Position numbers and translations under genes: made by a program
Assembly (NCBI GenBank): GCA_015066085.1
Contig: SVPA01000002.1
Span: forward strand, 1 to 64,000
Source: Oscillospiraceae bacterium
GTDB lineage: Bacteria > Bacillota > Clostridia > Oscillospirales > Acutalibacteraceae
Direction: 5' to 3'
DNA: 64,000 nucleotides
The notes under the pieces: model-generated
Told to the model about the DNA's origin: nothing
What the model saw: only the letters and a program-made list of their open reading frames with translations
Database searches by the model: none
Part shown: positions 9,201 through 16,214 of the stretch, in pieces
Position numbering within the stretch: the first letter of the stretch is position 1
Layout: the number at the start of each line of letters is the position of its first letter

Positions 9201-12200
9201 GCGGAACAATAACCCAAAGTCTTATTGAAGATATTGATTTTGAAAATACCGCAATCGGCGAAGGAAATCTTACCGTTACCAAACAAGTTGTCGACAAAGA
9301 CTCAAATTCTGTTGATATCAGCGATAGCGTTAAGTTTACCGCTGAAATATATCTTACAGATGCTTTAGGCACCGCTTTAAGCGGAACCTTTGAATCTTCG
9401 GACGGTAATATCACGCTTGAAAATGGTAAATATACCGCAACTATTGCCGAGGGCGAGTCTTTCGTAATCAGAAATCTGCCCGAAGAAACAAGGTTCTTTG
9501 TTACCGAAAAGAATATTCCAAGCGGATTTACTCTAAACGGCGAAAAGAGTTCTCTTTCGGGAAAAATCAACTCGGAACAGAATAATCAAGCAATTATTTT
9601 CAACACATACGAGCCAGTTTCGGTTAGTGGAGAGGACATTGGAATCGATATCATTAAGGAAATTACAGGTAACCGAACAAACTGGTTAATCGGCGAAAAT
9701 TATTCCTTTAATATTGAAAAACTTACCGACCTTACCTCAAACGGAACCCTGCTTGATTCGGTAACTATTCATTATAACGATACCGATAAGACCCACCTTT
9801 TCAGACTTTCGGGCGAAAACTTTACTAAAGCGGGAATTTATTATTACTGCGTAACCGAACAACAGGGAACGCAGGGCGGTGTGACCTATGACACTGCCAA
9901 GCATATTTTCTCGGTAGAGGTTTCAGATACCGATATGAACGGTAGTTTGGAAATTGTTTCGGTTAAAAACGAAATGAATACCTCGGTTGAAGGGAACTGG
10001 ACCGTAAGTGCACGGTTTAATAATATCTATGCACCCAAAGGTGTTGCAACCGCAACAATCAATATTAAAAAGGAAATAGGTCAAAACTACGCCCTTAGCG
10101 GATATCAGTTTGCTCTTTATGACTCTAACCCGGCAACTAATTCGGGTGCTAACGAAGTAACAAGGTCAAACCTTACAAATTCTCAAGGTCAGGCCGTAAT
10201 AACCCTTAACTACCCCGCAAGTGAAGTTGGAAAAACTTTTAACTATTTCCTTGCCGAAATAAATAGCGGAAAGATAATAAATAATATCAAGTACTCAGAT
10301 AAGGTTTACCCTGTGACAGTTACTGTTATCGACAATCTCGACGGAACTGTTTCTGCAAATCTGCAGATATCGGGTCTTGCTCAAGGAACTACAACTCCTA
10401 CCTTTGTAAATGAGTATATTCCCTCGGCTTCCGACTTTGTAACTATTTCGGGTAAAAAAGAAATTATCGGCGACCGAATTCTCAACGCCAATGAGTTCGA
10501 GTTTAAGTTAACTCCCGTTACCGCAGGTGCGCCTATGCCCGCAGACGATACTGTTAAAAACTTGGCAAGTGGCTCGTTCAGTTTCGGTGCAATAGAGTTT
10601 AAAGACGCTCATAAAGGTCAAACCTTCGTTTATACCGTAACCGAACTTGATGAGCATAAAATCGGCGGTTTTACCTCGTACGACAATTCAGTATATACGG
10701 TTACCGTAACAGTTGTCGACAATGGAAACCAAACCCTGACCGCCACCGCTGTTACAACTAAAAACTCGTCGGCTGTGAGCGATATTGTATTTGAAAACAC
10801 ATACGATGCAACCGACGCAGAAGTTACCCTTAAAGGAACAAAAATACTTGAAGGCAAAACTCTTCAGGCAAATGAATTCGAATTTAAACTAACCGCCGTT
10901 ACAAGCGGTGCCCCAATGCCTCAAAGCAGTCTTGCTAAAAACGCCTCAAACGGAGAATTTGCTTTCGGTAAAATTACCTTCTCCAAGGCGGGTACCTATG
11001 TATATAATGTTACCGAAGTAAACGGCGGAATTCTAAATTACGGTTATGATAGTTCAGTTTATACCGTAACCATAACCGTAACCGATAATGCGCAAGGTTT
11101 GCTTTCGGCTAAAGTAGAACTTTTAAAGAATGACTATCTTGCGAGTCAAATTGTCTTTAAAAACACCTTTGTTCCAACTCCGATTTCATATAACGACCTT
11201 TATACCGACTTTGGCGGAACAAAAATCCTTGAAGGAAGAAATATGTCGCCCGGCGAGTTTGCCTTTGCCCTTATTAACGAAAGCAACGGCCAACAGATTG
11301 GAGAATATGTTTTAAACAACTCAAACGGAAACTTTAAATTCCCCCCAATAACCCTTTCCGGTCCCGGTTCTTACGGCTTTAAGATTGTTGAAGAAAATGG
11401 AATACTTCTTGGTGTTACCTATGATAGAACTTCTTATCATATTCGTCTTGAGGTTGTTCAGGACGATAACGGAATTCTCTCAATTTCCGATAAGCAACTT
11501 ATAAAGGGCACCCCGGTAAAACAAGACATCGGCGGAGTTTTAACCGAAGTCATTTCCTACGAGAATATTACCGATAGCGGTAAAATTGTCTTTACAAATA
11601 CTTATTCTGCTAAACCCGTAAACCTTACCCTTGAGGCAACAAAGGTACTGACCGGCAGAGACCTTGTCGACGGCGAGTTTAAGTTCGACCTACACAAAAC
11701 CGACAGCACCTTTGCCTATTCAAGTTCAACCCTTGTTCAAAATGATGTTGTTTTAACCTTAAATCCGGATAAAACGGGCAGAATAACCTTTACTGAACAG
11801 GAGTTTGACAAAGAGGGAATCTACTACTATGTTATTCTTGAAGATGAGCAAAGCGAAAAGGGTATAACGGTTGACCAAACCGAATATAAGGTTCAAATTT
11901 CGGTTGTAGATGACCTTATCGGAAATCTTAAAATCTCTGATATAAAGGTTAACGGAAATACTGTTTCGGGCGATATCTTTGATAGCGTTGTTTTCCGAAA
12001 CACTTATGAGGCAGCCGCTACTGGAATTGTGATTAAAGGAACTAAAACCCTAAACGGCCGCGACCTTAAAGACGGCGAGTTCTCGTTTGAACTTTATAGC
12101 CAAAGCGGTCAAAAAATTGAAACGGTTAAGAACGCCCAAAACGGAAGTTTCGAGTTTAGTGAGATTCCCGTGCAGCAAGCAGGGGAGTACACCTATACCG

Positions 12201-12502
12201 TCCGCGAGTTAAAGGGCGAAGCCGAAGGCATAACCTATGACTCGGCGGTTTATACCGTTAAGGTAACCGTAACCGATAATCTCGACGGAACCTTTAAGGT
12301 AGAATATGACTACTTAAAGGGAACAAAAACGGAAGAAAGCATAATCTTTGTTAACGCCTATGCTGAGCCCGTTGTGCCCGAAATACCCGAAACGGGCGAC
12401 AATACAAATATTCTTCTTTGGATAGCCCTTCTTCTCGTTAGCGGCGCCGGAGTGATAACCACAACCGTTTACACGGTTAAAAGAAAATCCAAAGAAAAAT
12501 AA
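6260..12502 (+). CDS. Giant sortase-anchored VWA / isopeptide pilin-type protein
   Basis: A 2080-aa surface protein. Signal peptide at residues 1-32 (cut near LAA-DS). A von Willebrand A domain follows (about 110-450) with the MIDAS motif DLSNSMS at 122-128. Around 890-1120 come two Cna-B/DUF7601-like domains. From about 1130 there are seven Spy0128-type pilin repeats beginning with patterns such as KGTKILEGKTL, GGTKILEGRNM and KGTKTLNGRDL, spaced 125-140 residues. In streptococcal pilins these domains form internal Lys-Asn isopeptide bonds. The C-terminus has IPETGDN, a hydrophobic helix and KRKSKEK, a classic cell-wall sorting signal. VWA tip plus stiff stalk suggests an adhesin. No sortase gene is in this window. 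Confidence 0.9.
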   Translation: MKTRTKIPNRLISLLLCLAVLSTCLPLTVLAADSGNTAFNREVDANTMDGWQDYFDLENLDTSNAGGVWTDKSVFPNADAFPDSINMIDDGKNFLTALSAIAANKEVIGYSTVPTDTVFVLDLSNSMSVSSMTQLIEATNQAINTLQGINNNNRVGVVLYSGKSANRTYSTAVSRLMPIDRYTTTDRNGAFINYSSDNVWVDETKVSGTKANIEFQTKQHDGATYIQAGLWEAYKMFNEVPDSEVIIGGNNWQRGEYRMPIVVLMSDGAPTLGASKYDDVENQTYGNNSFGADVGDGNDTGITAGQGFLVQLTASYIKTQIENKYKVKDENGAGRSLFYTLGFNISNDNNPDTVTSGDIAYSVLNPNGSNITDAMWSTYNDSNSNTMQVTVESRTSNRTTNVTITKNSYVTNKNYVDEYYSASGDGLSGAFIEIVNEIVLQSRYYPTHLEGGNPDFSGYVEFTDTLGQYMEVKHINGILLGNTLFDGHMMASKFADTSSSGLGTVENPTELGDEFIRSVKTRLGIANTADAQLLVSKAFADGQLKYNGENDWSNYIAWYADVDNNYLGFYDEDKTEPVPADAVYINRSYGFLGATDGHIRSSDMMHVSVQVKTNIQTRMQTVSWKIPAALIPMITYEVALQGINVDLASDVKLTVKDADKISPIRLIYETGLRSDINEFNVTSIMGDIVTDSPKNDKNHIDKDGYTRLFWNNSFDISAPSHDQHITAISEFVPNKENERFYYTFDSAVYTKQGSSYVFVSTDETLNPDGEYYHRRYVFKEGVSKPEFFYEPMSKESILSAKIVENFETLDHQTTGAWVVPKGTPARELQMYDRQKEENLTRSAHMVFHPYISEQNNFVYVDMNLGNNGLLSVTPATGLKISKTVDVFETGTSDTFKFRITLSKSGSFDYWITDLDKIPSADPQKANFTNGVFEFEMKKDQTFWLSGISAGTDYAVEEIPFNADYKIKSVQINGVSAQDVASGTITQSLIEDIDFENTAIGEGNLTVTKQVVDKDSNSVDISDSVKFTAEIYLTDALGTALSGTFESSDGNITLENGKYTATIAEGESFVIRNLPEETRFFVTEKNIPSGFTLNGEKSSLSGKINSEQNNQAIIFNTYEPVSVSGEDIGIDIIKEITGNRTNWLIGENYSFNIEKLTDLTSNGTLLDSVTIHYNDTDKTHLFRLSGENFTKAGIYYYCVTEQQGTQGGVTYDTAKHIFSVEVSDTDMNGSLEIVSVKNEMNTSVEGNWTVSARFNNIYAPKGVATATINIKKEIGQNYALSGYQFALYDSNPATNSGANEVTRSNLTNSQGQAVITLNYPASEVGKTFNYFLAEINSGKIINNIKYSDKVYPVTVTVIDNLDGTVSANLQISGLAQGTTTPTFVNEYIPSASDFVTISGKKEIIGDRILNANEFEFKLTPVTAGAPMPADDTVKNLASGSFSFGAIEFKDAHKGQTFVYTVTELDEHKIGGFTSYDNSVYTVTVTVVDNGNQTLTATAVTTKNSSAVSDIVFENTYDATDAEVTLKGTKILEGKTLQANEFEFKLTAVTSGAPMPQSSLAKNASNGEFAFGKITFSKAGTYVYNVTEVNGGILNYGYDSSVYTVTITVTDNAQGLLSAKVELLKNDYLASQIVFKNTFVPTPISYNDLYTDFGGTKILEGRNMSPGEFAFALINESNGQQIGEYVLNNSNGNFKFPPITLSGPGSYGFKIVEENGILLGVTYDRTSYHIRLEVVQDDNGILSISDKQLIKGTPVKQDIGGVLTEVISYENITDSGKIVFTNTYSAKPVNLTLEATKVLTGRDLVDGEFKFDLHKTDSTFAYSSSTLVQNDVVLTLNPDKTGRITFTEQEFDKEGIYYYVILEDEQSEKGITVDQTEYKVQISVVDDLIGNLKISDIKVNGNTVSGDIFDSVVFRNTYEAAATGIVIKGTKTLNGRDLKDGEFSFELYSQSGQKIETVKNAQNGSFEFSEIPVQQAGEYTYTVRELKGEAEGITYDSAVYTVKVTVTDNLDGTFKVEYDYLKGTKTEESIIFVNAYAEPVVPEIPETGDNTNILLWIALLLVSGAGVITTTVYTVKRKSKEK

Positions 12503-12512
12503 CTAACTGAAA

Positions 12513-12550
12513 AACGCCCTCTCTGATATCAGAGAGGGCGTTGATTTTAT
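12513..12550 (+). terminator. Terminator of the giant pilin-type gene
   Basis: A perfect 15-bp palindrome (AACGCCCTCTCTGAT and its complement) directly after the stop codon, followed by GATTTTATTT. The T-tail is imperfect but the stem is very stable. Confidence 0.8.
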
Positions 12551-12612
12551 TTCGGTAAACGCCGAACCTTATGTGGTTCAAGTCCTACTTCACAGGTTCT
12601 CGTCCTGCCATA
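12551..12612. repeat. tRNA T-arm-like fragment repeat, copy 1
   Basis: This stretch contains AAACGCC, ACAGGTTCTCGTCCTG and GCCATATACAAAAA, which recur at 12993-13037 as AAACGCC, ACAGGTTCAAGTCCTG and GCCATATACAAAAA. The core looks like a tRNA T-arm on the plus strand, but no full cloverleaf can be built. Copy 1 holds an extra internal GGTTCAAGTCCTA segment. I read both as tRNA 3'-end debris linked to the adjacent elements. Confidence 0.6.
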
Positions 12613-12871
12613 TACAAAAAAGATATTTTGGATAAGTTTGCGAACAGATTCGAACTCTCGTAAAAATGAAATCCTTGCTGATGCAAGGATGAAATCAGCT
12701 AACGCTGATGAAATCTTCGGCTTTGCCTCAGATGAAATTAAATCCACCCACTCGCCGTCGAGGCGAATTTCATCCAACGAAGTTGGATTTCATCGTCGAA
12801 AACGATTTCACCCACCCGCAAGGGTGGATTTAGTTGAAAACGACAAGTTTCTGTCGAAACTTGTCGTTTTC
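12613..12871 (-). repeat. tRNA-associated hairpin-array element, copy at tRNA-Leu
   Basis: Read on the minus strand, downstream of tRNA-Leu, the element starts with a 36-nt hairpin (12836-12871, GAAAACGACAAGTTTC arms, GACA loop). An array of about seven short stem-loops follows, each with a different stem, joined by GATGAAAT in the left half and ATTTCATC in the right half. It ends in a module (12613-12661) containing AGAGTTCGAAT and AAAATATCTTTTTTGTA. The same hairpin, array plan and end module occur after tRNA-Gln at 62186-62460. No ORF is supported here. Confidence 0.8.
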
Positions 12872-13075
12872 TGGTGCGGGTGACAGGACTTGACCGCCTG
12901 CTTCGCATACTATCCGCTTGTCGACCCAAGGCTACGCCTTCGGTACCCGACTGCACGCTCTGGCTAAAAAACAGTACACTGTACTGTTTTTCTAAACGCC
13001 AGACCTTCACAGGTTCAAGTCCTGCCATATACAAAAATTAAGAGGAACCAACCTTGCGGTCGATTCCTCTTAATT
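12872..13075 (-). repeat. Insert between duplicated tRNA-Leu 3' ends
   Basis: The 22-bp tRNA-Leu 3' end (TGGTGCGGGTGACAGGACTT plus GA) occurs at 13076-13097 inside the real gene and again at 12872-12893. The 182 bp between them hold, read from the tRNA, a terminator-like hairpin (arms AATTAAGAGGAA), a T-arm-like fragment (12993-13037), a palindrome ACAGTACACTGTACTGT and GC-rich hairpins. Direct repeats of a tRNA 3' end around an insert are what site-specific integration or a local duplication at a tRNA would leave. No protein-coding gene is seen. Confidence 0.65.
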
Positions 13076-13158
13076 TGGTGCGGGTGACAGGACTTGAACC
13101 TGCAAGCACGAGGCACTGGTTCCTAAGACCAGCGTGTCTGCCATTCCACCACACCCGC
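13076..13158 (-). tRNA. tRNA-Leu (anticodon TAG)
   Basis: On the minus strand the acceptor arms GCGGGTG and CACCCGC pair. The anticodon stem CTGGT/ACCAG encloses loop CTTAGGA with anticodon TAG. A long variable arm marks a class II tRNA, and the T-arm is GGTTCAAGTCC. CCA is encoded (13076-13078). Length is 83 nt with CCA. A hairpin with a T-run follows it downstream, partly inside the repeat insert. Confidence 0.95.
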
Positions 13159-13261
13159 ATATTAAGTTTTAAAGTTTTGACACATATTAGCGTGTTTATT
13201 CATTTTATTATAATTATGGCAAAAAGTCAAGCGGTATTTAGTATTTTTTCCTTTTAAATTC

Positions 13262-13290
13262 TTGACTTGATTTAGTCAGTAGTGTATTAT
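13262..13290 (+). promoter_or_regulatory. Promoter of the zinc-ribbon propeller gene
   Basis: TTGACT (13262-13267) and TATTAT (13285-13290) with a 17-bp spacer lie about 30 bases before the ATG at 13322. An RBS-like AGGAGA lies between. Confidence 0.8.
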
Positions 13291-13321
13291 AAAAATATAA
13301 TAAAAACTAGGAGAAAACATT

Positions 13322-14926
13322 ATGTCATTTTGCCCTAATTGCAGAACTGAACTTCCTCAAAATGTTGAATTTTGCGAAGTTTGCGGAACAAAGGCGGTTA
13401 AAAACCTTGAGCCTAAATCACATGTTGCGCAAAAAAAATCCCGCTTCGCACAATCTTCTTTTAAAATACCGTCTAAATATTTAAAATTTGGTGTCGGAGC
13501 AGTTGCCGTATTTATTGCGGTTTTAATTCTTTTTTCGTTTATCGTTCCAAAAGGTACGCCTAACGGCTTTCTTTATACAAAAAATGAGGCGCTTTACTTT
13601 TTAGATACAGACAGTAAAAGCGTAAAGGTGGCGGACGAAGAAATAGTCGCTGGCGCTGACGCAAAATTTTCTTCAGACGGCAAAAAAATCTTCTATAAAG
13701 AGCAAGATGGCGGAAAACTTTTATACAAAAATACTTTTAATCTTGAAAAAGAACCTGTTTTACTCTCTGTAAACGCTATCGACTTTTCTGTCAATAAAAA
13801 GGGTAACCTTGTTACATATATTAAGGGAAGCGACAGAGACCTTTACCAAAACGACCTTAAAAAGCAGGGCGATAAAATAGACGAATCTGTAATATGGTTT
13901 ATAACCAATGATAACGGCAAGAGAATTTTATATTGCAAACAGAATACGGTCGGTTCATTAGAACTTTGGATTTATAAAGCAGGTAAAAAACCCGAAAAAA
14001 TTGTAACAGGATATGAAGAGTATTACGCTGTATCTGATGATTTAAAGTCATTTTACTTTACAAAAAACAGTACAGTTTATAAATACACTTGGGGCAAAGA
14101 AGCCCAAAAGGTTATAGAAAACTATTCAGAAATCGTTGCAGCATATAAAACGGGTGAGATATATTATTCAGCCGAGTCAGAAGATAATACCCAACTGTGT
14201 TACTATAACGGAAAAACCTCAAAAACAATTGCAGACAGGTTTACTTCAAGAATATGCTCTGCGGTTGACCGACCTGTTGTTGTCTTCAGTTTTAGAGACC
14301 CCGAGAGAATGACAACCTCCAACTATATAGCGGTTAAAGACAATATTACTGAACTTGACTATGATATTTCAGAGGCTCATCTTGATGCTACGGGAGATGA
14401 ACTCCGTTTCATTTGCGATGTAAATACCGTTTCGCTTGAAGGAACTCTTTATAAGGCGACCGTAAGCGACAAGACGGTTAAATCAGTAAAAGATATTGAA
14501 GCGAATGTGTTTAGAGGCTTCTTTGTAAATGACGGCGAGTTTGTCTATTTTGCTAATCACGATAAAGATACAAATACGGCGGAGTTATATAAGAACGAAA
14601 AGAAAATTGATGCTGATGTTAATGTAGATTCTATAATTTACATTCCTCAAAAAAATAGAATTATCTATTTTAAGGATATTGATATAACAAACGGAACAAT
14701 GTATTTGTTTGACGGCAAAAAAACCTTAAAGGTTGACGATAATGTTCGGGAAAATGAAGTTTTTGTCGATGAAAGCGGAGAGGTTGCTTATATCCGTAAT
14801 ATAGGTTCAGACCTTTACATACTGAAAAATAGAAAGCCAAAACTTATAGAAGAAAATGTTAAATCAATATTAAAGATTTCAACCTATACTAAAGAACAAC
14901 TCAAAGAGCGCGGATATCTTTATTAA
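13322..14926 (+). CDS. Zinc-ribbon, membrane-anchored beta-propeller-like protein
   Basis: A 534-aa protein. Residues 4-25 form a zinc ribbon (CPNCRTELPQ, CEVCG), residues 55-78 are one transmembrane helix, and the rest is extracellular and built of repeated short beta-rich units with motifs such as GFLYTKNEALYFLD, SSDGKKIFYKEQDG and KNRIIYFKDID. This pattern resembles the TolB/WD40-like or DUF5050 propellers found in Clostridial surface proteins. It is transcribed alone from its own promoter and ended by a hairpin shared with the lysC gene. A sensor or scaffold role is plausible, but no catalytic residues are seen. Confidence 0.75.
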   Translation: MSFCPNCRTELPQNVEFCEVCGTKAVKNLEPKSHVAQKKSRFAQSSFKIPSKYLKFGVGAVAVFIAVLILFSFIVPKGTPNGFLYTKNEALYFLDTDSKSVKVADEEIVAGADAKFSSDGKKIFYKEQDGGKLLYKNTFNLEKEPVLLSVNAIDFSVNKKGNLVTYIKGSDRDLYQNDLKKQGDKIDESVIWFITNDNGKRILYCKQNTVGSLELWIYKAGKKPEKIVTGYEEYYAVSDDLKSFYFTKNSTVYKYTWGKEAQKVIENYSEIVAAYKTGEIYYSAESEDNTQLCYYNGKTSKTIADRFTSRICSAVDRPVVVFSFRDPERMTTSNYIAVKDNITELDYDISEAHLDATGDELRFICDVNTVSLEGTLYKATVSDKTVKSVKDIEANVFRGFFVNDGEFVYFANHDKDTNTAELYKNEKKIDADVNVDSIIYIPQKNRIIYFKDIDITNGTMYLFDGKKTLKVDDNVRENEVFVDESGEVAYIRNIGSDLYILKNRKPKLIEENVKSILKISTYTKEQLKERGYLY

Positions 14927-14930
14927 AAAG

Positions 14931-14969
14931 AAAATGCTGGAGGTTCGTAAAAGAACCTCCAGCATTTTT
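14931..14969. terminator. Bidirectional terminator between propeller gene and lysC
   Basis: Inverted repeat AAAATGCTGGAGGTTC with loop GTAAAA, flanked by T-runs on both strands. It ends both converging transcripts. Confidence 0.92.
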
Positions 14970-14981
14970 ATGCTTTTTTAA

Positions 14982-16190
14982 CTAGTCGATGAATTTGTCG
15001 TGAACCGCAATGACTGCTCTGTCAGCATCCTTCTCATCAATAAGAACCGAAATCTTGATTTCGCTTGTAGAGATGTTCTGAATGTTGATATTGGCGTCAG
15101 AAAGGGCTTCAAACATTTTAGAAGCAACGCCGGGGTGTGTTTCCATTCCTGCACCAACAATAGAAACCTTGCTGATAGAATTGTCGGCAGAAACGCTCTT
15201 GAAGGTAAGAACATCACGCATAGCCTCGATTGCTTCAACAGCCTCTTGTGCCTGGTCTTCGGTTACCGTAAAGGTAATATCCTTTGTTCCGTCACGGCCT
15301 ACAGACTGAAGGATAATATCTATGTTAACCTTAGCCTGAGCAAGTTTGTTAAAGATTTTAAAGGCAACGCCGGGGGTATCATCAAGACCTACAATTGCAA
15401 TTCTTGAAACATTATTATCTTTTGCGACACCGCTTATAAGCATTTTTTCCATAGTAACTTTCTCCTTTACGATTGTTCCGGGTTTGGCTTCAAGGCTTGA
15501 AAGAACCTCAAGTTGAACGCCGTATTTTTTAGCCATTTCTACCGAACGGTTGTTAAGAACCTGAGCACCGAGAGATGCAAGTTCAAGCATTTCGGAATAG
15601 GTAATCTGGTCCATCTTTTTTGCCTTTGGTACTTTTCTCGGGTCGGCGGTGTAAACGCCGTCAACATCGGTATAAATCTGACAAAGGTCTGCGTGCATGG
15701 AAGCGGCAATAGCAACCGCACTTGTGTCGGAGCCTCCGCGTCCGAGTGTTGTTAAGTCGTCGTGTTTGTTAAGTCCCTGGAAACCGGCAACAACAACAAT
15801 TCGTCTTTTGTCAAGTTCGTTTCTGATTCTTTCGGGGTCAATACGCTTAATTCTTGCAAGAGAGTGTGTTGAGTTGGTCTGGAAACCGGCCTGCCAACCA
15901 AGCAGGGAAGTAGCGGGACAGCCAAGTTTCTCAATTGCCATAGCAAGAAGAGCAATCGAAATCTGTTCGCCCGCACACAGAAGCATATCCATCTCTCTCT
16001 TAGATGCTCCGCTTGGGTTAATTTCTTTTGCTTTTGCAATCAGGTCGTCGGTTGTATCGCCCTGTGCGGAAACAACAACGACAACATCGTTGCCTTTTTT
16101 GTAGTCCTCAATGATAATGTTTGCAACATTAAAGACTCTTTCGGCGTTTGCAACAGAACTTCCGCCGAATTTTTTTACCATAAGTGCCAT
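14982..16190 (-). CDS. lysC: Aspartate kinase
   Basis: Aspartokinase phosphorylates aspartate, the first step toward lysine, threonine, methionine and diaminopimelate. Seen: VKKFGGSSVANAER at the N-terminus, the kinase domain to about residue 245 with TTLGRGGSDTSAVA and TDVDGVYTADPR, then two ACT domains (265-400) for feedback control, with VGAGMETHPGVASKMFEAL. At 402 aa it is a monofunctional enzyme. It lies 24 bases after hom in the same direction, so the pair forms a homoserine-making operon led by an ACT regulator gene. Relatives in Bacillus have an internal start making a separate ACT subunit; I cannot confirm that here. Confidence 0.95.
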   Translation of the reverse strand: MALMVKKFGGSSVANAERVFNVANIIIEDYKKGNDVVVVVSAQGDTTDDLIAKAKEINPSGASKREMDMLLCAGEQISIALLAMAIEKLGCPATSLLGWQAGFQTNSTHSLARIKRIDPERIRNELDKRRIVVVAGFQGLNKHDDLTTLGRGGSDTSAVAIAASMHADLCQIYTDVDGVYTADPRKVPKAKKMDQITYSEMLELASLGAQVLNNRSVEMAKKYGVQLEVLSSLEAKPGTIVKEKVTMEKMLISGVAKDNNVSRIAIVGLDDTPGVAFKIFNKLAQAKVNIDIILQSVGRDGTKDITFTVTEDQAQEAVEAIEAMRDVLTFKSVSADNSISKVSIVGAGMETHPGVASKMFEALSDANINIQNISTSEIKISVLIDEKDADRAVIAVHDKFID

Positions 16191-16214
16191 AATGTTCCTC
16201 CAATATAGAGCAGT

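Noticed and set aside
12661-12838. CRISPR array at the hairpin repeats
   Set aside because: There is no constant repeat of 24-40 bp with equal-length unique spacers; the constant part is a 7-8-bp linker and the variable parts are self-complementary. No cas genes.
12547-13257. ORFs containing GRTRTCE, MAGLEP and VTGLEPAS over 12.5-13.3 kb
   Set aside because: They read through tRNA-Leu, tRNA-end duplicates and hairpin arrays. No RBS, no family, and the same false-protein pattern as tRNA antisense ORFs.
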